A DNA stretch of 64,000 bases, taken from contig JAFTRV010000082.1 in NCBI GenBank assembly GCA_017462065.1, positions 1 through 64,000 of the forward strand, given 5' to 3'. The position numbers were made by a program, and so were the translations under genes. The notes beneath the pieces were generated by a model. That model had not been told where the DNA came from. It made no database searches and worked only from the letters and a program-made list of their open reading frames with translations. This stretch comes from Bacteroidaceae bacterium (GTDB taxonomy: Bacteria > Bacteroidota > Bacteroidia > Bacteroidales > Bacteroidaceae). Below are positions 6,797 to 15,626 of the stretch, one piece after another; within the stretch, counting starts at the first letter, position 1, and every line of letters starts with the position of its first letter.

Positions 6797-7012
6797 AATC
6801 TACTGCGGAATGAACCTTTTTGCCTCTTTTGCTTTATTCGCTGTTCTATCTATCGAAAGGTGCTTGAGGATTGCATTGCTTTATTTATATGCTTTATTAT
6901 CAAAGCCACGAGTAAGCGAGTGTGTAGATGTTTACATATACACGCAGCGAGCGAAAGTGGGTTCGTGAAACAACGCTTTATCCTCTATCCTTCCCTCTTG
7001 TTTTATTGAAAC

Positions 7013-7045
7013 AAAAAAGAGTCCCAAATTTCTTTGGAACTCTTT
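7013..7045 (-). terminator. Terminator of tRNA-Asp
   Basis: On the minus strand, just after the tRNA 3' end, AAAGAGTTCCAAA pairs with TTTGGGACTCTTT around a short loop and is followed by T's. It sits 3 nt from the tRNA, so an element inserted at the tRNA 3' end has either kept or brought a terminator. Confidence 0.75.
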
Positions 7046-7047
7046 TG

Positions 7048-7121
7048 CGGTGCGTACGGGACTCGAACCCGTGACCCCCTGCGTGACAGGCAGATATTCT
7101 AACCAACTGAACTAACGCACC
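7048..7121 (-). tRNA. tRNA-Asp (GTC)
   Basis: The minus strand folds into a full cloverleaf: acceptor GGTGCGT/ACGCACC, D-arm with AGTTGGTTAGA, anticodon loop CTGTCAC giving GTC, and T-arm GGGTTCGAGTCCC. The discriminator is G, as expected for Asp, and CCA is not encoded. The 3' end faces the integrase, marking a likely attachment site. Confidence 0.97.
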
Positions 7122-7250
7122 AAAATGTTTCTGCTTTGTTTGTACCTCAAAGCGAGTGCAAAGGTAACTGTTTTTTTTATATCTGCAAACAAAAATGGCA
7201 TTTTTTTACTTCAAAGGCGCCAAATTCTTATTTTTCAGCATAAAAAGGCT

Positions 7251-7772
7251 CTATTCTGCGAACTTTTGCATTAAAAATACATCTTTGAACCCCTCTTCGC
7301 TTCGCAGCCACGATTTAATTAAGACACGTTCCGTAAACCCGCATTTTTCGAACAAGCGACAGCTCTCTGCATTATCAATGCTTACGTATGCATACAGCTG
7401 ATGAACGTGCAGCCGCCTTGCCGCATAATCGCACAGCAGCTCCAGCGCCATTGCGGCATACCCTTTTCCACGATATTTGCCCAGCAGCCCCACGCATACC
7501 TCCGCACGGCTGTTCAGAGGGTCAAAATCGGCAAGGTCTATCATGCCGATGCTGCTGCCGTCGTTCAGCATTATTACAAAGCGCGCCTGACGCTCCTGGA
7601 ATATATCCTGCTTGCTCTGCTCAAGATAGGCCCTCAATGTATAACGGGAATATGGCAGAAAAGCGTTGCCGACACTCCATAGCGTCGTGTCGTTCTCCAT
7701 TTCAAACATCAGCTCCAGGTCCTCAGGCTCCGGGCTGCGCAGCTGCAGTACTTCGTTCTTAAGCCACATCAT
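7251..7772 (-). CDS. GNAT family N-acetyltransferase (RimJ/RimL type)
   Basis: The 173-residue protein has the GNAT acetyl-CoA loop LGKYRGKGYAAMALELLCDYA at about residues 98-118 and the C-terminal motif VSIDNAESCRLFEKCGF (about 130-146), typical of RimJ/RimL-like acetyltransferases. The substrate is not predictable; relatives modify ribosomal protein N-termini, small amines or antibiotics. It is the last gene of a four-gene minus-strand operon starting with recR, 7 nt after the glycosyltransferase. The second Met is an alternative start. Confidence 0.85.
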   Translation of the reverse strand: MMWLKNEVLQLRSPEPEDLELMFEMENDTTLWSVGNAFLPYSRYTLRAYLEQSKQDIFQERQARFVIMLNDGSSIGMIDLADFDPLNSRAEVCVGLLGKYRGKGYAAMALELLCDYAARRLHVHQLYAYVSIDNAESCRLFEKCGFTERVLIKSWLRSEEGFKDVFLMQKFAE

Positions 7773-7779
7773 AACCGCA

Positions 7780-8964
7780 CTATTTTTTCAGAACAGCATT
7801 CTCCGTTATCAGCACCTTGCTTTTCGCCGAATATGTACCAAGCTTGAGCGATACGACGGGCTTGTCCTGCATTATCCTGAATATGGCATCGTACGAATAC
7901 GCATCTGTGTCATATACCACAGTGTCGAACTTTTCAAGGTCAATGCCTTCTATGAAATGCCCGGCAGGAAGTTTTGCCTCGCTCGCCGTTATGTAACAAT
8001 GCTCGCCTTTAGGATATCGGCGTTCGAGTATCTCCTTGACCTCTCCGTTAGCATCTTCGCTGCCAAGAACAAGGCAGTTGAGTTGCGGACGCATCTTTAC
8101 AATGCCCTTGCGGTGACGGAACTGGTTGCCAACGTAGGCAAGCATGGCTCTGCCCCAAATAGCCAGCCTGATAGGCAGGCTCACGAGGAAGGAGTAATGA
8201 GAATAGTGTTTCTTAAAGAAGAGCTGCATTGCCTGATAGAAGGTATGCACATACTTGAACGAGCTTTTATGCGTGCTCTCGCCCTTGTAGTGTATTATGG
8301 GCGATGGCAGGAAGTAGTTCTTGTAGCCGCCCTTCAAGAGCCTGTACGACAGGTCGATATCCTCGCCGTACATGAAGAATGTCTCGTCGAGCAGGCCTAC
8401 ATACTCAAGAGCCTCCTTGCGAATGAACATGAAAGCACCCGATATTATCTCAATGCTGTTTACCTCACGTTCGTTAAGGTATCGCATGTAATAACGTCCA
8501 AAAAGATGTGATTTTGGGAAAAGCCCCGACAGCCCCGACATCTTGCAGAATGCCACGAACGGCGTCGGCAAGCCCCTGCGCGACTCGAATGCGAAAGTGC
8601 CGTTGGTACGCATCATGTATGTTCCGCAGCCGCCGACATCGCCGCGGCTGTCCATGAACGATATGAATTCAGCGAGGGTGCGCTCCCCTATTATCGTATC
8701 CGGGTTAAGCAGAAGCACATATTCCCCCTTGCTCTTTCTAATGGCAAGGTTATTGGCACGGGCAAAGCCCAGATTCTTGTCGCTTGCGATGAACGTGACA
8801 TCTTCGAAACGTGGCTTAAGGTACTCCATGGAGCCGTCGGACGAGGCGTTGTCCACGACAATCACCTCGGCGTCAATGCCTGCAATGGCCCTGCGGACAG
8901 AGACAAGGCACTGCTCCAAGAAATACTTCACATTGTAGTTTACTATTACAATCGACAGTTTCAT
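7780..8964 (-). CDS. Glycosyltransferase family 2
   Basis: The 394-residue protein opens with the GT-A signature SIVIVNYNVKYFLEQCL and has VIVVDNASSDGS (about 35-46) for nucleotide-sugar binding and LLLNPDT (about 89-95) as the metal-binding region. GAFMFIRKEALEYVGLLDE and MYGEDIDLSYRL are the acceptor-side motifs of rhamnosyltransferase-like GT2 enzymes. A C-terminal extension of about 110 residues follows with no recognised domain. It probably adds a sugar to a cell-surface polysaccharide or lipid at the inner face of the inner membrane. It lies in the recR operon. Confidence 0.9.
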   Translation of the reverse strand: MKLSIVIVNYNVKYFLEQCLVSVRRAIAGIDAEVIVVDNASSDGSMEYLKPRFEDVTFIASDKNLGFARANNLAIRKSKGEYVLLLNPDTIIGERTLAEFISFMDSRGDVGGCGTYMMRTNGTFAFESRRGLPTPFVAFCKMSGLSGLFPKSHLFGRYYMRYLNEREVNSIEIISGAFMFIRKEALEYVGLLDETFFMYGEDIDLSYRLLKGGYKNYFLPSPIIHYKGESTHKSSFKYVHTFYQAMQLFFKKHYSHYSFLVSLPIRLAIWGRAMLAYVGNQFRHRKGIVKMRPQLNCLVLGSEDANGEVKEILERRYPKGEHCYITASEAKLPAGHFIEGIDLEKFDTVVYDTDAYSYDAIFRIMQDKPVVSLKLGTYSAKSKVLITENAVLKK

Positions 8965-8979
8965 CGCAGCCCTCTTGTA

Positions 8980-9429
8980 CTATTTCTCACTGTTTGAATA
9001 CTGTTCAAGCACCATTCTTGTAGGGAAGCTGTATATCATGGAGCCGAAGCCGAGCAGCCCGCAGTAGAGCCCGCCGTTATAGCCAAGACCGTAATATGCG
9101 AACTCGTTCACGATTATCACTATAAAAAGCAAGAAAATCCTCTGCAGGCTCTTTTTAAGGAACAGCTTCACGAGCTCCTCCTCAGAGAGCCCTTTCGCCT
9201 TGCTCATAGAATTTGTGAAGCCCTTGACAGCCAATGGAATGAGCAGAACAGTAAGCATAATCGTCACCACCTCAATCACATACATGGCCGTTGAGGAGAC
9301 CGCCATAGCCAACGCCCCCTTCTCAAGATATCCCAGCTCGAATGCGAGCAGCACAATCAATGCTGCGGCGAGAGATACGAAATAGTTTATCCTCAGTGAC
9401 TTTAAAACAGTTTTTTTATCCATAATCAT
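8980..9429 (-). CDS. Four-helix inner-membrane protein, unknown function
   Basis: The 149-residue product has four hydrophobic segments: [51 protein letters not shown] and [17 protein letters not shown]. There is a charged cytoplasmic stretch ([20 protein letters not shown]) in the middle. Its ATG overlaps the recR stop by 4 nt (ATGA), which indicates translational coupling. This protein is commonly found next to recR in Bacteroidales, but I know of no function for it. Confidence 0.75.
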   Translation of the reverse strand: MIMDKKTVLKSLRINYFVSLAAALIVLLAFELGYLEKGALAMAVSSTAMYVIEVVTIMLTVLLIPLAVKGFTNSMSKAKGLSEEELVKLFLKKSLQRIFLLFIVIIVNEFAYYGLGYNGGLYCGLLGFGSMIYSFPTRMVLEQYSNSEK

Positions 9430-10046
9430 ATTGTTTTTCCGTTAAACGGAGTTCTGTTCACGATAGAACTGCCGAGCGTAACCTCGTCGGCATATTCAAG
9501 CTCGTCGCCGACAGAAATTCCCCTTGCTATAACAGATAGTCTTACATCGTACTGCGACAGTTTGCGATATATATAAAAGTTCGTAGTGTCGCCCTCCATT
9601 GTAGAGCTCAGAGCCATTATCACCTCTTTCACGCCGCCCTCAGCGACCCTTGACACAAGGGTGTCGATATGCAGGTCGCTCGGAGAGACTCCGTCCATAG
9701 GCGATATCACGCCGCCAAGAACATGGTAGACTCCACGATACTGCATGGTATTCTCAACGGCCATGACATCCTGAATATTCTCCACAACGCATATTACGCT
9801 CTGGTCACGCTTCGGGTTCGCGCATATTGGGCAGATGTCCGTGTCCGAAATACTGTGGCACACCTTGCAATACTTCGCTTCACGCTTAAGAGTCAGCATA
9901 GCCTCGGAGAATGCAGCCACCTCGCTTTCGTTCCTGCGCAGCAGATGCAGTACCAGCCGGGTTGCGGTCTTTCGGCCTATGCCCGGCAGTTTCGAAAACT
10001 CTTTCACGGCTCTTTCGAGCAAGGTAGACGGATACTCCTGATTCAT
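9426..10046 (-). CDS. recR: Recombination protein RecR
   Basis: The 206-residue protein matches RecR throughout. An N-terminal helix-hairpin-helix ([17 protein letters not shown], about 20-36) precedes a C4 zinc finger at C60-x2-C63 and C72-x2-C75. The Toprim region begins at [15 protein letters not shown]. RecR works with RecF and RecO to load RecA at gaps. It heads the operon, with a -7 element TATCTTCG on the minus strand at 10066-10073. Confidence 0.96.
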   Translation of the reverse strand: MNQEYPSTLLERAVKEFSKLPGIGRKTATRLVLHLLRRNESEVAAFSEAMLTLKREAKYCKVCHSISDTDICPICANPKRDQSVICVVENIQDVMAVENTMQYRGVYHVLGGVISPMDGVSPSDLHIDTLVSRVAEGGVKEVIMALSSTMEGDTTNFYIYRKLSQYDVRLSVIARGISVGDELEYADEVTLGSSIVNRTPFNGKTI

Positions 10047-10065
10047 CTGATGTTATATTGCTTTG

Positions 10066-10073
10066 CGAAGATA
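10066..10073 (-). promoter_or_regulatory. -7 element of the recR operon
   Basis: TATCTTCG on the minus strand, a common variant of TAnnTTTG, 20 nt upstream of the recR start codon. No clear operator is seen. Confidence 0.55.
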
Positions 10074-10154
10074 GTCAAAATGGACGACATAACCGCATTG
10101 CCGGGCAAAAAGCAGCGATACCGCCGCTGCCCGACAGCGTTAATGGACATTCTG

Positions 10155-11522
10155 TTATTTTATTTCAATATCGACCGATGCCGGGAACAGACGTTCGGGG
10201 TCAAAGAATTCCGCGCAGCTCTCGACCATGGCCTTGACCGTGGGAGTGACAATCCCGTTAAAAGCCTCTTTGCCATTGACAACGACCTTTACCGGACGTG
10301 AGAAGTCGAACAGCTTTTCGCTAAGGAACAGCGTTATATTGCCCTTAGTTGCAGGAGAGTAGCTCTTTGAGAATCTCATCGGAATGTTATAAATCTCCTC
10401 AATGGTCGTGTAATCGACATTCCTTACAGTTATGTTCGCCACATTGTCGGACATTTCGACCTCGTAGCATGTACGCTGCTCGTCACTCTCACGTGATGTC
10501 TCATTCACTCTTACGTTGTAGAAGCCGGTACGGTGACGACCGTACATGTCATAGTCTTCCCAATAGAAATATGAGGGGTGCGGGTTTCTCTTGAACTTGC
10601 TCAGCCAGGGCGTTGTGGGAGAATAGTCTATTCCGTGTCCCATGCCGGGCAAGAGTTCAATGAAATGGCTGTAGAGCCCCGGGTGAGCCTTTCTGAGGCT
10701 GTCTATTACGAGCGCCGCATTATATGTCATGTAATTGCGCGCGAAGGCATAGTCTCTTTCTCCTGTGCGCAGCGAGAAGGCAATGTTCGCAAGATTTTCC
10801 ATTGGCGCGTTCTTCAAAGGCTCTCCGCCCGCCATAGGGCCTGCGCCCGCAAGATAGTCGGCATAGAACGATGCGAGCCTTTGGCTGCCGTAACCACCCT
10901 CGGATATTCCGAAGAAATAGATTCTGTTCGCATCGATATTCTCGTCGAGGAACGCAAGGCGCAGCAGTTTCTCCCACGCCCATTGCTTGCTTTGGATTGC
11001 CCAGCGGTAAAGTTCGCCGTAGGCGTTGGGTATCTGCGGCACGAAGTGCATTGAGGGAGAATCCTCAAAAGAGGAGCATAGCTTGTAGCCCGTCTCCCAC
11101 TCGTTGTCCTTGTTTCCTGAGCCGTGCATATACAGGAACAGAGGATAGCCGCCAGCCGGTTTCTCGCCCTTGCGTATGAAGTAGTACGGCATTTTAGCGT
11201 CAGCCTCAAGAGTGTCGGGCAACAGCCAGCAACCGGTATTGCGGCTCTCTTCGGGCAAGTTTGGTGCAATGAGCTTTTCCTCCTTGAACTCCTCGACGCT
11301 TTGACGCCAGCACTCCCAGACCTCTTGGCGTACACGCTGTATGTCACAGGCCTTGATGTTGCCTTTCAGTTTCAGTTCTTCTTTTTCTCCTTGCAGCGAA
11401 AGAGCGAAGTAGGCCTTTGCCTTGTCCTGTTTTTTCTTAGACAGGCTGCGAGCGTCGCAATCGCCGCATGCGAGCAGAATTGCGGCCAACGCAATGAATG
11501 ACGAAAGAGTTATGTTCTTCAT
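10155..11522 (-). CDS. Exported alpha/beta-hydrolase (esterase-like lipoprotein)
   Basis: The 455-residue protein starts with a signal sequence ending in the lipobox-like LLAC (residues 16-19), so it is probably an outer-membrane-anchored lipoprotein. The hydrolase core has the oxyanion strand PLFLYMHGSGNKDNEW and the nucleophile elbow G-I-S-E-G (FFGISEGGYGSQ), with MGHGIDY as a likely catalytic-His region. This is the layout of poly(3-hydroxybutyrate)-depolymerase-like and feruloyl-esterase-like enzymes. The C-terminal 130 residues look beta-rich and may be accessory. It is monocistronic, divergent from the TonB-dependent receptor. The substrate is unknown. Confidence 0.75.
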   Translation of the reverse strand: MKNITLSSFIALAAILLACGDCDARSLSKKKQDKAKAYFALSLQGEKEELKLKGNIKACDIQRVRQEVWECWRQSVEEFKEEKLIAPNLPEESRNTGCWLLPDTLEADAKMPYYFIRKGEKPAGGYPLFLYMHGSGNKDNEWETGYKLCSSFEDSPSMHFVPQIPNAYGELYRWAIQSKQWAWEKLLRLAFLDENIDANRIYFFGISEGGYGSQRLASFYADYLAGAGPMAGGEPLKNAPMENLANIAFSLRTGERDYAFARNYMTYNAALVIDSLRKAHPGLYSHFIELLPGMGHGIDYSPTTPWLSKFKRNPHPSYFYWEDYDMYGRHRTGFYNVRVNETSRESDEQRTCYEVEMSDNVANITVRNVDYTTIEEIYNIPMRFSKSYSPATKGNITLFLSEKLFDFSRPVKVVVNGKEAFNGIVTPTVKAMVESCAEFFDPERLFPASVDIEIK

Positions 11523-11695
11523 GAATATGCTTTGTTTAATTCTTGGCTAAATTACTTCACAACCGCCAAAGAGACAAAAGTTTTCTCATAAAAAAGCAGT
11601 TGCGACCGCTTTTTCGGCATGCGGAATAGCAACAATATATTATTTTTTCATTTTTTTTAATAAAAACTATTAAAAGGGCATATCTCAATTTTGAG

Positions 11696-11703
11696 TAATT
11701 TTG
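11696..11703 (+). promoter_or_regulatory. -7 element of the TonB-dependent receptor
   Basis: TAATTTTG fits TAnnTTTG and lies 27 nt before the ATG at 11731. Because this element overlaps the TTG at 11701, that upstream start is excluded. Confidence 0.6.
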
Positions 11704-11730
11704 CAGCGGAAAATAAAAGACAGCACACAT

Positions 11731-14076
11731 ATGAGAAAAGCAATTCAGTTCATATTCTTTACGTTTTGCCTCTTTTTTGCCGTTCAGGCGAACGCTATGG
11801 ACATCAAGGAGGGCAACAAGATTTCGGGGCATGTAATCGAAGACGCCACCGAGGATAACATCGCATTCGCCTCGGTGCTGATTGTCGAGACCGGCAACGG
11901 AACAATGAGCAACGAGCAGGGACAGTTCGAGTTCAGCAGCCTCACCCCGGGAAAATACACCTTGCGTGTGTCGGCCGTAGGATATCACACTCAGACAAAA
12001 GAGGTGATTGTAAGCAAGGACTACACCGCAGTCATACATTTCAAGCTGAAGCTTGAGAACGTTGCGATAGACGAGGTCGTGGTGTCGGCCAACCGCAACG
12101 AGATAAGCCGTTGGGAGGCTCCTGTCGTCGTTTCGGTAGCGTCGGAGAAGCTCTTTGAGACCATAAATTCTCCCGACCTCGCAAAGACGCTCAATTATGT
12201 CACCGGACTCAGGGTCGAGAACAACTGCCAGAACTGCGGCTTTCCGCAGGTAAGAATAAACGGCCTCGAAGGCCCATATTCGCAGATACTCATCAACAGC
12301 CGCCCTGTAGTCAGCTCGCTGAGCGGAGTCTACGGCCTTGAGCAGATACCAGTAAACATGATTGACCGCATCGAGGTTGTCCGTGGCGGCGGCTCGGCTC
12401 TCTTTGGAGCGAACGCTGTAGGCGGCACGGTGAACGTCATCACCAAAGACCCGGTAAGCGATTCGTTCTCGGTTTCCACCAACGTGTCGTGCTACGACGC
12501 AAAATCGTGGGAAGAGAATGTCGGAGCGAACGTATCGCTCGTTTCCAAAGACAACTCATACGGCATTGCCGTGTATGAGAATTACCGCAACCGCAGCGCA
12601 TACGACCACGACGGCGACGGCTTCTCGGAGCTTGGCAAGATTAACCTTAACACCTTCGGCCTGCGCACCTTCTACCGCCCCACCCACACCAGCCGTCTGA
12701 GCATCGAGTATCACACCACGAACGAGACTCGCCGAGGCGGAAACAAGTTCGACCTGCAGCCTCATGAGAGCGACATAACCGAGCAGACAAAACATATAAT
12801 AAACAGCGGAGGCGTCGCATACGACCTCGGCTGGAGAGGATACAAGAACAAGGTGTCGGTATTCGCCTCGATACAGCACATCGACCGCAACAGCTACTAC
12901 GGCGCTCAGCGCGACCCTAACGCATACGGCGTCACCGACGACCTCACCTGGGTGGCAGGCGCCACATACACGGGACAGATGAATAAATGCCTCTTTTCAC
13001 CGGCAACTTTTACCGGCGGAATAGAGTACCAGGAGAACAGGCTGCACGACGTGATGACAGGCTACAAGCGTGACATGAGACAGGTTGTAAGAATTGCCAG
13101 CGCATTCCTGCAGAACGAGTGGGACATAAGAATGTTCTCGCTGCTTGTCGGTTTGCGTTTCGACAAGCACAACCTTATAAAAAGGCCTATCTTCAGTCCC
13201 CGCGTGAACCTTTTGTTCAAGCCGAGCAAGGCTTTCCAGGCACGCCTCACCTACTCTACCGGCTTCAGAGCCCCGCAGGCATACGACGAGGACCTGCATG
13301 TGACCGCTGTCGGCGGAGAGGGCGTGCAGATACAGCTTGCCGACGGGCTTAAGGAGGAGCGTTCCAACAGCTTCAGCGGCTCGGTAGACTGGACCACGAA
13401 GTTCGGGCATTGGCAGGCCAATGTGCTGCTCGAGGGCTTCTATACCGACCTCAACAACGTGTTCATACTCGAGGACATAGGCCACAACAGCGACGGCTTC
13501 GCCATTAAGGAGCGCCGCAACGGAAAGGGCGCGCGCGTGTACGGAGCCAACCTCGATGCGAAGATTGCCCACGGCAAGGAGATTGCCCTGCAGCTTGGCT
13601 TCACGGCACAGCAGAGCCGATACAAGGCCGCCGAGGTGTGGACAGAGGTAGACGGCGTCGAGCTTACCACGAAACGCATGATGCGCACCCCCGACTACTA
13701 CGGCTACTTTACCCTTACATCGTCGCCCGTGAAGAGGCTCGACCTCTCCTTGTCGGGAACATATACGGGCCCGATGATTGTTCCGCACTACGCCCCCACG
13801 CAGGAGATACTGAATTCTTTGGCGCCCGAAGAGGCTGCGAAATACATTCAGCAGGACCGCATGGAGAAGACGCCGCACTTCTTCGACCTTAACTTCAAGG
13901 CGGGCTACACGTTCATTCTGCGCGACCACATAAACCTGCAGCTCAATGCCGGAGTGCAGAACATTCTGAACAGTTTCCAGAAGGACCTTGACCGGGGAGA
14001 GTTCCGTGATTCGGGTTATTTCTACGGCCCCACGCAGCCAAGGACCTACTTCATAGGAATAAAGATTACCAATTAA
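11731..14076 (+). CDS. TonB-dependent outer-membrane receptor
   Basis: The 781-residue protein has a signal peptide (to about residue 22), a carboxypeptidase-like regulatory domain (about 30-110; ISGHVIEDATEDNIAFASVL), a plug domain (about 115-225; EVVRGGGSALFGANAVGGTV) and a C-terminal beta-barrel. The plug carries the motif NCQNCGFPQVRINGLEG, a conserved CxxC-containing element of one Bacteroidetes receptor subgroup. It lacks a paired SusD gene, so it is more likely a metal-complex, heme or cofactor receptor than a glycan importer; the ligand is not determined. A strong terminator follows. The product would sit in the outer membrane and be driven by TonB-ExbBD. Confidence 0.9.
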   Translation: MRKAIQFIFFTFCLFFAVQANAMDIKEGNKISGHVIEDATEDNIAFASVLIVETGNGTMSNEQGQFEFSSLTPGKYTLRVSAVGYHTQTKEVIVSKDYTAVIHFKLKLENVAIDEVVVSANRNEISRWEAPVVVSVASEKLFETINSPDLAKTLNYVTGLRVENNCQNCGFPQVRINGLEGPYSQILINSRPVVSSLSGVYGLEQIPVNMIDRIEVVRGGGSALFGANAVGGTVNVITKDPVSDSFSVSTNVSCYDAKSWEENVGANVSLVSKDNSYGIAVYENYRNRSAYDHDGDGFSELGKINLNTFGLRTFYRPTHTSRLSIEYHTTNETRRGGNKFDLQPHESDITEQTKHIINSGGVAYDLGWRGYKNKVSVFASIQHIDRNSYYGAQRDPNAYGVTDDLTWVAGATYTGQMNKCLFSPATFTGGIEYQENRLHDVMTGYKRDMRQVVRIASAFLQNEWDIRMFSLLVGLRFDKHNLIKRPIFSPRVNLLFKPSKAFQARLTYSTGFRAPQAYDEDLHVTAVGGEGVQIQLADGLKEERSNSFSGSVDWTTKFGHWQANVLLEGFYTDLNNVFILEDIGHNSDGFAIKERRNGKGARVYGANLDAKIAHGKEIALQLGFTAQQSRYKAAEVWTEVDGVELTTKRMMRTPDYYGYFTLTSSPVKRLDLSLSGTYTGPMIVPHYAPTQEILNSLAPEEAAKYIQQDRMEKTPHFFDLNFKAGYTFILRDHINLQLNAGVQNILNSFQKDLDRGEFRDSGYFYGPTQPRTYFIGIKITN

Positions 14077-14080
14077 AAAA

Positions 14081-14116
14081 ATGGAACAGACTTGCAGGGT
14101 CTGTTCCATTTTTTTG
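14081..14116 (+). terminator. Rho-independent terminator after the receptor gene
   Basis: TGGAACAGAC (14082-14091) pairs with GTCTGTTCCA (14099-14108), followed by TTTTTTTT. The stop codon is only a few bases upstream. Confidence 0.9.
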
Positions 14117-14151
14117 CGACTGCAGCCGTCACAACCTGACAAATATTTTTG

Positions 14152-14159
14152 TACCTTTG
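14152..14159 (+). promoter_or_regulatory. -7 element of the efflux operon
   Basis: TACCTTTG matches TAnnTTTG exactly. Transcription would start near 14164-14167, leaving an untranslated leader of about 130 nt before the TolC-like gene. That leader contains a short ORF and a hairpin. Confidence 0.65.
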
Positions 14160-14163
14160 CAGC

Positions 14164-14217
14164 ATGCAAAAGGATATACACTACGTTGTTCCGTTCTGGA
14201 ACTATCTTTTCGACTAA
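14164..14217 (+). CDS. Possible 17-residue leader peptide of the efflux operon
   Basis: ATG at 14164 opens a short frame encoding MQKDIHYVVPFWNYLFD, ending in TAA. It lies at or within a few bases of the predicted transcription start, so its translation would be leaderless or nearly so. An 8-bp hairpin begins 8 nt after its stop. Short peptides in front of drug-efflux or resistance genes often work by ribosome stalling, so this is a candidate sensor. Conservation is needed to separate it from a chance ORF. Confidence 0.4.
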   Translation: MQKDIHYVVPFWNYLFD

Positions 14218-14224
14218 TACTGTA

Positions 14225-14246
14225 ATATCGGGATTCGCCCCGATAT
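14225..14246 (+). promoter_or_regulatory. Hairpin in the efflux operon leader
   Basis: ATATCGGG (14225-14232) pairs with CCCGATAT (14239-14246) around a 6-nt loop. No T-run follows, so it is not a plain terminator. It sits between the short leader ORF and the first efflux gene, and a smaller hairpin (GTTCC/GGAAC, 14188-14202) lies inside the short ORF, leaving room for alternative structures. Confidence 0.45.
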
Positions 14247-14295
14247 CATCTTCCGTTTGCAGTAAATCCAAAATAAATTATTAAACTTTTTGTGA

Positions 14296-15615
14296 ATGAG
14301 TAAAAGAACTTTGCTCACAGTGGCGCTATGTTCATCATTGTGGGTATGCGGGACACATGCGCAAGAACGTGTCATCACTGTCGATGAGCTCTTCGAGCTG
14401 TGCGACAGTTGTAAAAGTACTGAGATTGCCTTCGACGCATTGCGTCAGGCGGCCGAAGGGGTAAAAGCGGCAAAAGGCGGCCTGACGCCGACTCTCGAGG
14501 CGAGCCTCTCGGCAAGCTTTAACGGCGACGGCTATGTAATTGACCGTGACTTCGGCGGAGCGATGAAAGCCGAAATTCCGCACTTCGGGAACAGTTTTGT
14601 CCTAAAGGCCATGCAGGTCATATATGCCGGCGGAGCGATTGACGCAGGAATTAAACAGGCGAGGATTGGAGAGAAAATCGCCGAAAAAGGGGTGGAGATG
14701 ACAAGGCAGAACGTACGCTTCGCTATGCTCGGCAACTACCTTGAGCTTTACAAGCTGAGCAATGTAAAGGCCGTGTATGAGCGTAACATCGAGAAGAGCA
14801 GGCTGTTGCTGGAGCAGATAAGGGCAAGGCACGCCGAGGGTGTCGCCCTTGCCAGCGACGTCACTCGCTACGAGCTGCAGCTGCAGCGCCTCGGGCTTGC
14901 CGTAAGCGAGATTAACAATGCGTTAGCCACGATAAACTATCGCATGACAACCACTCTCGGCATGCCCTCTTCGACAATAATCGTACCCGACAAGAGCATA
15001 ACAGAAGAACCGTTCAGAGAGATGGGAAAGAGCGACTGGCACGCAATTGGCGAGAACAGCTTGGGCATTCAAATGGCCGACCTGGACCTTAGGATGCAGA
15101 AAGAGCGTGAACGTGCCGCAAAGGCCGAGCGCCTGCCTCAGATAGCCCTTGTCGCCGAGAACAGTTTCAATGGCCCGATAACAATAGAGATTCCCGCCAT
15201 AAACAAGAATTTCAATTATTGGTATGTAGGCGTCGGCGTGAGCTACAATTTCTCGTCGCTGTGGAAAGCCAACCGCAAGATACGTGCCGAGAGAGCGGGA
15301 ACGATACAGGCTCAGCACAAGGCGGAACTTGCGCGCGAGGAGACCGACATTGCCATAAATTCGGCATTCATCGCCCTGCAGAACTCGGCGGAGAAGGTCT
15401 TGACAAACGAAAAGAGCCTGGAGCTTGCAAAAGAGAACTACGAGATTATCAACAGCCGCTACAACGACGGCCTTGCACTGATAACGGAGATGGTCGATGC
15501 GAGCGACGAGGTCTTGGACGCAGAGGTACAGCTCGTGAACTCACGCATAGACGTAGTTTACAACAGATACAACCTTCAATATATATCAGGAACATTAGAT
15601 ACCCGTAACAAATAA
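14296..15615 (+). CDS. TolC-family outer-membrane efflux protein
   Basis: The 439-residue protein has a signal peptide (to about residue 23, GTHAQ) and two long alpha-helical coiled-coil repeats of the outer-membrane efflux family: about 60-230, and 260-430 with YEIINSRYNDGLALITEMVDA and LQYISGTLDT. It would form the trimeric exit duct of a tripartite pump. The HlyD-like adaptor and MFS transporter genes follow at 11 nt and then overlapping, so the three form one operon. The substrate is not predictable. Confidence 0.92.
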   Translation: MSKRTLLTVALCSSLWVCGTHAQERVITVDELFELCDSCKSTEIAFDALRQAAEGVKAAKGGLTPTLEASLSASFNGDGYVIDRDFGGAMKAEIPHFGNSFVLKAMQVIYAGGAIDAGIKQARIGEKIAEKGVEMTRQNVRFAMLGNYLELYKLSNVKAVYERNIEKSRLLLEQIRARHAEGVALASDVTRYELQLQRLGLAVSEINNALATINYRMTTTLGMPSSTIIVPDKSITEEPFREMGKSDWHAIGENSLGIQMADLDLRMQKERERAAKAERLPQIALVAENSFNGPITIEIPAINKNFNYWYVGVGVSYNFSSLWKANRKIRAERAGTIQAQHKAELAREETDIAINSAFIALQNSAEKVLTNEKSLELAKENYEIINSRYNDGLALITEMVDASDEVLDAEVQLVNSRIDVVYNRYNLQYISGTLDTRNK

Positions 15616-15626
15616 ACTCAGCAACA

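Noticed and set aside
7666..8511. 281-residue plus-strand ORF opposite the glycosyltransferase
   Set aside because: It is antisense to a clear GT2 gene, has no recognisable domain and its composition mirrors the GC-rich opposite frame.
12997..14271. 424-residue minus-strand ORF opposite the TonB-dependent receptor
   Set aside because: It is a long shadow frame caused by high GC at third positions of the receptor gene and contains no domain or start signal.
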